A program made the translations under genes and the position numbers. A stretch of 12,453 nucleotides of DNA from CAYZZA01 sp964482685 (GTDB taxonomy: Bacteria; Bacillota; Bacilli; Lactobacillales; Carnobacteriaceae_A), in contig CAYZZA010000038.1 in NCBI GenBank assembly GCA_964482685.1, forward strand, positions 1-12,453. The letters are read 5' to 3'. Positions within the stretch are counted from its first letter, which is position 1. Each line of letters starts with the position of its first letter. Shown here piece by piece: positions 6,293 to 12,453 of the stretch. The notes under the pieces are model-generated. The model was not told the DNA's origin, made no database searches, and saw only the letters and a list, made by a program, of their open reading frames with translations.

Positions 6293-7127
6293 CAATTATA
6301 GTGAAAACAATATCTTGAAAAAGAGAACGGTTTTAACCATATCAAGAAAGGCGGGAAAAGTTATCGTTAAAGAAGCTACTAAAGCAAAACCGGATAAACT
6401 AAAAAACGCAAAATCAGTTAAAAAAGTAAGGAATACCGATAAACTTTATTTCTTACTTCAAGTAAATGATCCAACATTTCCAATTGGTGCGTATTCTCAC
6501 TCCTTTGGTTTAGAAACATACATTGACAAAGGGATGGTCCGCAGTGCCGACGCTACGTTTGAATACATCAAAGTTAACTTGCAAGGAAGTTTTCTTTACA
6601 CAGAGCTGTTGTCAGCAATGTTGGCATATGACTATGCCACAAAAGGAGAATTTGAAAAGCTAAAAGAGTTGGATCAGGTTTTGGTTGCCATCAAAGCACC
6701 GCGTGAAATTCGTGAAGCAAGTGAAAAACTTGGAAGTCGTTATGTGAAAACAGTAAAGTCAATGGGAATTGATTTTGCAGACACAATTTTTGAAACATAC
6801 ACTGAAAATGCTGAAAAAGAAAACAGTATAATGAACTATAGTGTAGCTTATGGAGTTTCCTGCGCTGCTTTAGAAATTGACAAAGAAGAAGCATTAGAAA
6901 CGTTTCTCTATAATAACACCTCAGGTTTAATAACCAACGCAGTAAAGAGCGTTCCGTTAAGTCAGTCTGACGGACAAAAAATGCTCGCAGACTTGTACCC
7001 GCTTTTCCATGATTTGGTTGAAAAAGTACAAACGTTAGACGAGTCTCACTTGGGAATCTCAATGCCTGGTTTCGAAATACGTTCCATGCAACACGAAGTC
7101 ATATATACACGTTTGTATATGTCTTAA
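6234..7127 (+). CDS. ureF: UreF, urease accessory protein, with lysine-rich N-terminal extension
   Basis: UreF binds UreD and UreG on apo-urease and gates GTP-dependent nickel insertion. The conserved domain starts around residue 71 (LYFLLQVNDPTFPIGAYSHS, about 71-90) and is complete: REIREASEKLG, NYSVAYGV, AVKSVPLSQSDGQ and the C-terminal PGFEIRSMQHE with YTRLYMS. Family members usually have about 220-240 residues and begin just before the LLQ motif. Here no standard start exists there. Possible starts are ATG6234 and ATG6252, both inside ureE, and TTG6315 just after it; none has a good ribosome site. Residues 28-70 hold 13 Lys and 3 Arg against 3 acidic residues. Identity of the domain is certain. 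The start and the role of the basic extension are not; translation is probably coupled to ureE. Confidence 0.92.
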   Translation: MDTATHMVEKKGKCTPISTNNYSENNILKKRTVLTISRKAGKVIVKEATKAKPDKLKNAKSVKKVRNTDKLYFLLQVNDPTFPIGAYSHSFGLETYIDKGMVRSADATFEYIKVNLQGSFLYTELLSAMLAYDYATKGEFEKLKELDQVLVAIKAPREIREASEKLGSRYVKTVKSMGIDFADTIFETYTENAEKENSIMNYSVAYGVSCAALEIDKEEALETFLYNNTSGLITNAVKSVPLSQSDGQKMLADLYPLFHDLVEKVQTLDESHLGISMPGFEIRSMQHEVIYTRLYMS

Positions 7128-7191
7128 GATTTAAAAAAAGTTAGCATGGATTGAATAAAAAGATCAAGAAACAACAATTAGGAGGAGTTCT

Positions 7192-7809
7192 ATGTCATAC
7201 GTTAAAATTGGGGTTGCAGGACCGGTTGGTTCTGGAAAAACTGCATTGATTGAAGCGATTACTCGTTTGATGGTCGATGACTATAGTTTGTGTGTTGTGA
7301 CAAACGATATTTATACAGCTGAAGATGCACGCTACTTGGTTGAAAACAGTAAACTACCCGCAGATAGAATTATAGGTGTAGAAACTGGTGGGTGTCCACA
7401 TACGGCAATTCGTGAAGATGCTTCTATGAATATTGAAGCAGTAGAACAAATTACAGAAAGACACCCTGACTGTGAAATTGTTCTTATTGAAAGTGGTGGA
7501 GACAACTTAGCGGCAACATTTAGTCCAGAGTTGGTCGATGCAACAATCTTTGTTATCTCTGTTGCAGAAGGTTCAGATATTCCGCGTAAAGGTGGACCGG
7601 GAATCCAACGTTCAGATCTGCTAGTAATCAACAAAAAAGACCTGGCTCCATATGTAGGTGCTGATCTAGATGGAATGGACAAGGACACTAAGAAAATGCG
7701 TGGGGATAAACCTTATGTGTTCACAAACATGAGAGAAGAAGAAAACGTAGAGCAAATCGTAGATTGGATTAAAGAACATGTACTATTAGAAAGTACAGTT
7801 GCCAAATGA
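7192..7809 (+). CDS. ureG: UreG, urease accessory GTPase
   Basis: This 205-residue SIMIBI-class GTPase carries Ni2+ and uses GTP hydrolysis to load the urease active site. The P-loop GPVGSGKT is at 10-17. The invariant metal-binding CPH motif is at 68-70 within ETGGCPHTAIREDAS, followed by ESGGDNLAATFSPELVD and the guanine-specificity motif NKKD (147-150). There is no His-rich N-terminal extension, which fits UreE supplying the His-rich tail. The start is supported by a strong AGGAGGAG about 6 nt upstream. It lies 64 nt after ureF and overlaps ureD by 4 nt (ATGA). Confidence 0.98.
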   Translation: MSYVKIGVAGPVGSGKTALIEAITRLMVDDYSLCVVTNDIYTAEDARYLVENSKLPADRIIGVETGGCPHTAIREDASMNIEAVEQITERHPDCEIVLIESGGDNLAATFSPELVDATIFVISVAEGSDIPRKGGPGIQRSDLLVINKKDLAPYVGADLDGMDKDTKKMRGDKPYVFTNMREEENVEQIVDWIKEHVLLESTVAK

Positions 7810-8615
7810 CTACAAAGCTAACACGTTACCCTACAGATACCGCGTTTCACATTACTACTAAAGTGAAAGACGACAAATCCTATGTCGAACGTGTATTTCA
7901 CTCACAACCACTAAAAATGACTCGTGCTTTAAAGTGGAAAGATGGTGGGATTAAAGTATTGATGATGTCATCGTCACCAGGTTTAATGGAAGGCGACGTT
8001 TATGATATTCAGATTACTACCAAAGAAGATTCGAAACTTTGGTTAACCTCACAGTCATATGAAAAGATTTTCCGCTCTGAAGATATCGGATCTTCTAGAA
8101 ATACAAAAATTAAGGTAGAAAAAAATTCATACCTAAAATATATGCCGTTGCCTACAATTCCTTACGTAGAATCTATATTTAATTCTGATACAGAAATTGA
8201 TTTAGAAGATACAAGTTCTCGTTTTGTAATGAGCGAAATCTTAACAGCTGGGCGTATATTTAAAGAAGAAGAAGAAACATTTATGTACAAACGTTACCAA
8301 ACATTAGTTAACGTAAGAGTAGGCGGAGAGTTGATCTACCGAGACAACGCGGTGTTTGAACCTGCTAACTTCGACATGAGAAGTTTCGGAATGTTCGAAG
8401 GATATACTCACTTAGCTAACTTACTAATCATTAACTTTAAATTAGATGCAGATGCAGATGCTAAACTAAGAGCGGTTATAGACTCTCATGACAAAGTAGA
8501 GGGCGGACTAACTCGTTTAGCTAGCGGAGATGTCTTGATTAGATTGTTCGGAACTAGCGGACAAAAACTAACAGATGTTGGAGAAGAACTGATAGAATTA
8601 TCAGAGTCTCTATAA
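7806..8615 (+). CDS. ureD: UreD (UreH), urease accessory scaffold protein
   Basis: UreD binds directly to apo-urease and, with UreF and UreG, forms the activation complex that passes nickel and carbon dioxide to the active site. The product has 269 residues, normal for the family. It is the least conserved urease accessory protein; recognisable segments are SSPGLMEGDVYDI (about 56-68), LTSQSYEKIF (about 80-89), YLKYMPLPTIPY (about 109-120) and SEILTAGRI (about 143-151). The start ATG overlaps the ureG stop (ATGA), a sign of translational coupling and fixed stoichiometry. It ends the accessory block; the structural genes begin 137 nt later. Confidence 0.95.
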   Translation: MTTKLTRYPTDTAFHITTKVKDDKSYVERVFHSQPLKMTRALKWKDGGIKVLMMSSSPGLMEGDVYDIQITTKEDSKLWLTSQSYEKIFRSEDIGSSRNTKIKVEKNSYLKYMPLPTIPYVESIFNSDTEIDLEDTSSRFVMSEILTAGRIFKEEEETFMYKRYQTLVNVRVGGELIYRDNAVFEPANFDMRSFGMFEGYTHLANLLIINFKLDADADAKLRAVIDSHDKVEGGLTRLASGDVLIRLFGTSGQKLTDVGEELIELSESL

Positions 8616-8662
8616 CTTAGAATTGTAGAGAGAAGCCACATCAACCAAATTGAATCTTACAG

Positions 8663-8699
8663 TATAATAAAAACCTGGTATTAACTCTGCAAAGCAGAG
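8663..8699 (+). promoter_or_regulatory. Possible internal promoter and hairpin before ureABC
   Basis: In the 137-nt gap between the accessory and structural blocks lies a perfect TATAAT (8663-8668) without a good -35. A tight hairpin follows: CTCTGC (8685-8690) and GCAGAG (8694-8699) with an AAA loop. A 10-bp palindrome TTTTGCAAAA (8706-8715) comes next. No T-run follows the hairpin. Either an internal promoter or a processed and stabilised 5' end would raise ureABC mRNA over ureEFGD mRNA, as the enzyme-to-chaperone ratio requires (inference). Confidence 0.4.
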
Positions 8700-8752
8700 A
8701 ACTAGTTTTGCAAAAGTTATACTAAATCTAAAGATTAGGAAGGGTGAAAAAG

Positions 8753-9055
8753 ATGCACTTAAACCAAAAAGATCAAGAACACTTAATGCTTCACATGGCT
8801 GGAGAAGTAGCACGTAAAAGAAAAGATAGAGGTTTAAAACTTAACTACGTTGAAGCTATTGCATTCTTGAGTCAAACATTAATGGAAAGAGCTCGCGATG
8901 GCGCTTCTGTTGCTGAATTGATGCAAGAAGGTAGAGAATATTTAAGTAAAGAAGACGTTATGGAAGGTGTAGCAGATATGATCGCAGACGTTCAAATCGA
9001 AGCTACATTCCCAGACGGTACAAAATTAGTTACAGTTCACGACCCAATCGTTTAA
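8753..9055 (+). CDS. ureA: Urease gamma subunit
   Basis: This 100-residue protein is the smallest structural subunit of the cytosolic (alpha-beta-gamma)3 urease. It opens with MHLNQKDQEHLMLHMAGEVA, matching the family start, then RGLKLNYVEAIA and the C-terminal FPDGTKLVTVHDPI. The start is ATG8753, 8 nt after AGGAAGGG (8737-8744). An in-frame GTG at 8744 lies inside that ribosome site and is rejected. ureB begins 26 nt after its stop. The subunits are separate here, unlike the fused forms of Helicobacter. Confidence 0.97.
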   Translation: MHLNQKDQEHLMLHMAGEVARKRKDRGLKLNYVEAIAFLSQTLMERARDGASVAELMQEGREYLSKEDVMEGVADMIADVQIEATFPDGTKLVTVHDPIV

Positions 9056-9080
9056 AAAATTGAGAGGAGGATTTAATCAT

Positions 9081-9443
9081 ATGATTCCAGGAGAAATAAT
9101 TCCAAAACAAGAAAACATCACTTTAAACGCTGGTTTGAAAGAAGTTACAATTCATGTTCAAAACAGTGGTGATAGACCTGTTCAAGTTGGTTCACATTAT
9201 CACTTCTTCGAAACAAACAAACTTTTGAAATTTGATCGTGAAGCAGCATTTGGATACAGACTAGATATTCCTGCAGGAACATCAGTACGTTTCGAACCAG
9301 GTGAAGAAAAAGACATCCAACTTGTTGAGATGGGTGGACAAAAACGTTTCTACGGTTTAAACAACCTTACAAACGGTGCAGCAACAGAGAAAAACAAAAA
9401 AGATTCACTTGAAAGAGCAAAACAAGCAGGTTATACAAAATAA
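9081..9443 (+). CDS. ureB: Urease beta subunit
   Basis: This 120-residue structural subunit packs against the alpha subunit at the active-site entrance and joins the trimer together. Family signatures are the N-terminal MIPGEI, VGSHYHFFE (36-44), RLDIPAGTSVRFEPGE (60-75) and GLNNLTNG (92-99). The start ATG9081 follows AGAGGAGG (9063-9070). The in-frame TTG at 9060 lies upstream of the ribosome site and is rejected. The last 20 residues are rich in lysine and variable in the family. It sits between ureA and ureC as in other three-subunit ureases. Confidence 0.97.
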   Translation: MIPGEIIPKQENITLNAGLKEVTIHVQNSGDRPVQVGSHYHFFETNKLLKFDREAAFGYRLDIPAGTSVRFEPGEEKDIQLVEMGGQKRFYGLNNLTNGAATEKNKKDSLERAKQAGYTK

Positions 9444-9462
9444 AAAAGGGGTGAGATAACGA

Positions 9463-11184
9463 ATGGCTTATGAAATATCAAGAGAACGCTATAATAGTAT
9501 GTTTGGACCTACTACAGGCGATAAAGTTCGATTAGGTGATACAGAACTTTTCATCGAAATTGAAAAAGATTACACAACTTACGGTGAAGAATCTAAGTTT
9601 GGTGGCGGAAAAACACTCCGTGATGGAATGGCACAATCTGCTACTAAAACATCTAAAGCTGGTGCTTTAGACTTAGTAATCACAAACGCAACAATCCTGG
9701 ACTACACAGGTGTTGTTAAAGCTGACATCGGAATCAAAGAAGGTAAAATCGTTGGAATTGGTAAAGCAGGTAACCCTGATATCCAAGACGGCGTAGACGG
9801 TCATCTAGTTGTCGGAGCTTCAACAGAAGCAATCGCAGCAGAAGGCTTGATCGTTACAGCAGGTGGGATTGACACTCACGTTCACTACATTACTCCAGAT
9901 ATTGCAGAAATTTCACTTGAAAGTGGAGTAACTACATTATTTGGTGGGGGAACTGGACCTGCTGATGGAACAAACGCAACAACAGTTACACCAGGACCAT
10001 GGTACATTGAGCAAATGATGAAAGCTGTCGACAATTCGCCAATTAACTACGGTTTCCTTGGTAAAGGTAACTCTTCAAGTCACGAAGCAATCGCTGAACA
10101 AGTTAGAGCTGGTGCAGCTGGTTTGAAACTCCACGAAGACTGGGGATCAACACCTGCAGCAATCGACGTTTGTTTAACAGTTTGTGACGAGTACGACGTT
10201 CAAGTAGCTATCCACACAGATACATTGAACGAAGCTGGAAGTGTTTGGGACACAATCGATGCATTCGATGGTAGAACAATTCACACATTCCACACAGAGG
10301 GTGCCGGTGGTGGACACGCACCAGATATTATTAGTGTATCTGGAGAACACAACGTATTGCCATCATCAACAAACCCAACACTACCATTTACAAAAAACAC
10401 TGCTGAAGAGCACTTAGACATGCTTATGGTATGTCACCACTTAGACAAAAACATTGAAGAAGACGTAGCATTTGCTGACTCACGTATTCGTCCAGAAACA
10501 ATTGGAGCCGAAGACGTTCTTCACGATATGGGAATTTTCTCTATGACTTCTTCTGACGCAATGGCTATGGGACGTGCTGGTGAAGTCGTCGTAAGAACAT
10601 GGCAAGTTGCTGACAAGATGAAGAAACAAAGAGGACCACTTGAAGAAGATAAAGAGAATGGTAACGATAACTTCCGTGCGAAGCGTTACATTGCTAAGTA
10701 CACAATTAACCCAGCTGTAGCTCAAGGAATCAGCGATTACGTTGGATCTGTTGAAGTTGGTAAATTAGCTGACTTAGTAATCTGGAAACCTTCAATGTTC
10801 GCATCAAGACCTGAGTTAATCTTGAAGAGCGGAATGATTGCCTTTGCTCGCATGGGTGACCCTAACGCATCTATCCCAACTCCACAACCAGTTATTTACA
10901 GACCACAGTATGCAGCATTCGGACAAGCAGTACACTCTACATCTGTAACATTTGTTTCACAAGTGTCACTTGATGAAGGAATTGTACAAGGTTACGGCTT
11001 GAAGAAAAAACTTCTACCAGTTGTAAACACACGTTCAATCAGCAAGAAAGACATGAAACTGAACGATGTAACTGCTAAAATTGAAGTAGATGCCGAGTCA
11101 TACCACGTATTTGTAAACGGCGAAAGAGTTCAGTCTGAACCAATTGACGTTGTTCCATTAGGTCAAAGATATAACTTATTCTAA
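9463..11184 (+). CDS. ureC: Urease alpha subunit (catalytic)
   Basis: This 573-residue catalytic subunit hydrolyses urea to ammonia and carbamate at a di-nickel centre. All active-site residues are present at a constant offset of 5 from Klebsiella urease: nickel ligands H139, H141, carbamylated K222, H251, H277 and D365, plus substrate-site H224 and the mobile-flap C324/H325 in MVCHHLD. Typical stretches are GGIDTHVHYI, KLHEDWG, HTFHTEGAGGGHAPD and SSDAMAMGR. The enzyme should be active once nickel is loaded. The start is supported by AAGGGGTGAG 7 nt upstream. Codons favour AAC, GAC, TTC and CAC, as in highly expressed genes, more than in ctsR or tadA. A long terminator hairpin follows. Confidence 0.99.
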   Translation: MAYEISRERYNSMFGPTTGDKVRLGDTELFIEIEKDYTTYGEESKFGGGKTLRDGMAQSATKTSKAGALDLVITNATILDYTGVVKADIGIKEGKIVGIGKAGNPDIQDGVDGHLVVGASTEAIAAEGLIVTAGGIDTHVHYITPDIAEISLESGVTTLFGGGTGPADGTNATTVTPGPWYIEQMMKAVDNSPINYGFLGKGNSSSHEAIAEQVRAGAAGLKLHEDWGSTPAAIDVCLTVCDEYDVQVAIHTDTLNEAGSVWDTIDAFDGRTIHTFHTEGAGGGHAPDIISVSGEHNVLPSSTNPTLPFTKNTAEEHLDMLMVCHHLDKNIEEDVAFADSRIRPETIGAEDVLHDMGIFSMTSSDAMAMGRAGEVVVRTWQVADKMKKQRGPLEEDKENGNDNFRAKRYIAKYTINPAVAQGISDYVGSVEVGKLADLVIWKPSMFASRPELILKSGMIAFARMGDPNASIPTPQPVIYRPQYAAFGQAVHSTSVTFVSQVSLDEGIVQGYGLKKKLLPVVNTRSISKKDMKLNDVTAKIEVDAESYHVFVNGERVQSEPIDVVPLGQRYNLF

Positions 11185-11235
11185 GATATAAATAAGTTGA
11201 GAACTGAATAGCTTCAACTAGTGTAAGACATGATT

Positions 11236-11301
11236 GGCTCACTGTTAGAAAGATGTGATTGCGTTGAACAATTAAACGTCTTCTAACAGTGGGCCTTTTT
11301 T
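11236..11301 (+). terminator. Long hairpin terminator of the urease operon
   Basis: A 15-bp stem with one G-T pair, starting GGCTCACTGTTAGAA (11236-11250) and ending TTCTAACAGTGGGCC (11281-11295), is followed by T6 (11296-11301). With one bulged A the stem continues through AGATGT/ACGTCT (11251-11256 with 11276-11281), giving about 20 bp. It is much stronger than the other terminators in the window and should separate the urease genes from the transporter. Confidence 0.93.
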
Positions 11302-11349
11302 GTAGGAATTATTATATTTATTTATTCATTATATAGCGTTTTACTCATG

Positions 11350-11363
11350 TGAAAACACTTACG
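11350..11363 (+). promoter_or_regulatory. Weak cre-like site before the urea transporter
   Basis: TGAAAACACTTACG resembles the catabolite-responsive element TGWAANCGNTNWCA at 12 of 14 positions, but misses the central G and the final A. It lies 69 nt before the transporter start, in a 130-nt AT-rich leader. The transporter promoter itself is unclear: TTGACA at 11402-11407 is too close to the start codon to serve it, and TTGTTG-16-TAAAAT (11388-11415) is a weak alternative. Confidence 0.22.
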
Positions 11364-11431
11364 ATTGGTTGTTCTGTTCTCAATATTTTGTTGTGAATGT
11401 ATTGACAAATAAAATATGAGGTGAAAAAATC

Positions 11432-12352
11432 ATGATTGATATTCCTATGCCAGATTGGTTAAAAGCATTTTTCCATAGTTTTTCACAAGTAATTATCATT
11501 GAAAATGTCCTTAGTGGAATCTTAATTCTAGCCGGTATTTTTGTATACGACATCAACTTTGGGATACTTTCTGTAATTGCCGCAATAGTTGGAAATCTTA
11601 CAGCAAAACTTATTGTAAATGATGATGCTGCCATTACAAGCGGACTATATGGTTTTAGCCCAGTGTTAATCGGAATAGCAGGTGGCTTGTTCTTTACAGG
11701 TACCGCAAGCTTCATTGTTGCCATACTTGGATCATTCTTTGCTGTTCCATTGACGGTTGTTCTAAATAACTTACTAGGTAGATTTAATTTAGGAAGTTAC
11801 ACACTTCCATTTATCGTTACAACCTGGTTCTTTATTTTAATTAGTTTCTCAAGTAACTTACTTCAATCTTCAACATCAGCTGGATTAGCACAAGTAAGCA
11901 CGTTGGCAAATGATGGATTGTTATTCCCAGATGTTCTTCTTAAAGGAATTGGGGAAATCTTCTTATTAGACAGTGTCTGGTCTTCAGCTCTTATCTTGTT
12001 AGGATTTGCGGTCGACAATTGGAAAATTGCACTTGAAGTTGTGGGTGTTGTTCTTCTCACAATTGCCATTGGTCTATTGTTCCAGGTTGATTCAAATGTA
12101 CTAAATATGGGATTATTGACATATAACTCAATCCTTGTTCTTATGGGTGTAGAAGTATTTGGACTTAATAAGACAGAAATGGGTAAATATGGTCTTATCT
12201 TACTAGGTGTTCTTTTTGCAGTACTAGTTGACTTAGCGGTTTTACCAGTATTAGGAGTGTTCGCACTCCCTGCATTAACTTTCCCATTTGTTTTAACAAC
12301 ATGGATTATTCTGTTCTTTGAACAAAACCTACAACCAAAAGATGTATTGTAA
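11432..12352 (+). CDS. Urea transporter, UT family
   Basis: This 306-residue, very hydrophobic protein belongs to the UT/Yut (SLC14-type) channel-like urea transporters. The family's internal duplication is visible: GLYGFSPVLIGIA (71-83) and TLPFIVTTW (124-132) in the first half correspond to GLLTYNSILVLMG (227-239) and FPFVLTTW (284-291) in the second, an offset of about 156-160 residues. About ten membrane segments are expected. It would let external urea reach the cytosolic urease. It differs from the proton-gated UreI/AmiS family. The start is supported by GAGGTG (11418-11423). It follows the strong urease terminator, so it is probably transcribed separately. Confidence 0.93.
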   Translation: MIDIPMPDWLKAFFHSFSQVIIIENVLSGILILAGIFVYDINFGILSVIAAIVGNLTAKLIVNDDAAITSGLYGFSPVLIGIAGGLFFTGTASFIVAILGSFFAVPLTVVLNNLLGRFNLGSYTLPFIVTTWFFILISFSSNLLQSSTSAGLAQVSTLANDGLLFPDVLLKGIGEIFLLDSVWSSALILLGFAVDNWKIALEVVGVVLLTIAIGLLFQVDSNVLNMGLLTYNSILVLMGVEVFGLNKTEMGKYGLILLGVLFAVLVDLAVLPVLGVFALPALTFPFVLTTWIILFFEQNLQPKDVL

Positions 12353-12366
12353 AAAGTAGCGAAACA

Positions 12367-12388
12367 GTTTAATTGTAAATAATTAAAC
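12367..12388. repeat. AT-rich inverted repeat after the urea transporter
   Basis: GTTTAATT (12367-12374) and AATTAAAC (12381-12388) are exact reverse complements with a 6-nt loop, 15 nt after the transporter stop. No T-run follows, so termination here would be weak. The remaining 65 nt to the window end show no gene. Confidence 0.5.
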
Positions 12389-12453
12389 CTTGTAAAAGAA
12401 CTCTGTTGGGAAGAGTAAAAGAAGTTATTCAAGCGTGTACTATAAGAAATAAA

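Noticed and set aside
11402..11407. Perfect TTGACA as the -35 of the urea transporter promoter
   Set aside because: A -10 at 17-bp spacing would fall at 11425-11430, on the ribosome site side of the start codon, and no TATAAT-like sequence is there.

Overview
The window comes from a low-GC Gram-positive bacterium, most likely a member of the Lactobacillales. The evidence is AT-rich DNA, strong AGGAGG-type ribosome sites, a CtsR/ClpC heat-shock operon with a textbook CtsR box and no mcsA-mcsB between the genes, and tadA. Genus cannot be fixed by eye; a Carnobacteriaceae-, Enterococcaceae- or Aerococcaceae-like host is an inference.

Bases 1-430 hold three tRNA genes on the + strand: Thr(UGU), Arg(ACG) and Pro(UGG). 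None encodes its CCA end, and an intrinsic terminator closes the cluster. Bases 430-4100 hold the protein quality-control operon: a -10 box with a CtsR operator at the expected transcription start, ctsR, clpC, a small membrane-anchored protein of unknown function, and a terminator. tadA follows at 4324-4812 and makes the enzyme that edits the ACG anticodon of the tRNA-Arg at the start of the window.

Bases 4813-5764 are almost 1 kb without a convincing gene. They hold two adjacent inverted repeats, a repeated 12-mer, a free-standing terminator and two candidate extended -10 promoters ahead of the urease genes.

Bases 5765-11184 are a complete urease cluster in the order ureE-F-G-D-A-B-C. This is a circular permutation of the common ABC-EFG-D order, with nickel-insertion accessory genes first and structural subunits last. 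A 128-bp gap with a possible internal promoter and a small hairpin separates the two blocks. UreE carries a His-rich nickel-binding tail. ureF opens inside the end of ureE and has an unusual lysine-rich N-terminal extension with no normal start near its conserved domain. A long hairpin terminator ends the operon. A UT-family urea transporter (11432-12352) follows as a probable separate unit.

Together the urease genes would import urea, assemble the Ni-urease through the UreE, UreF, UreG and UreD chaperones, and hydrolyse urea to ammonia and carbon dioxide for acid resistance or nitrogen supply. No nickel transporter is present in the window. I see no mobile element, CRISPR array or clearly new defence-type system. 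The most unusual points are the ureE/ureF junction, the permuted gene order and the long non-coding stretch after tadA.
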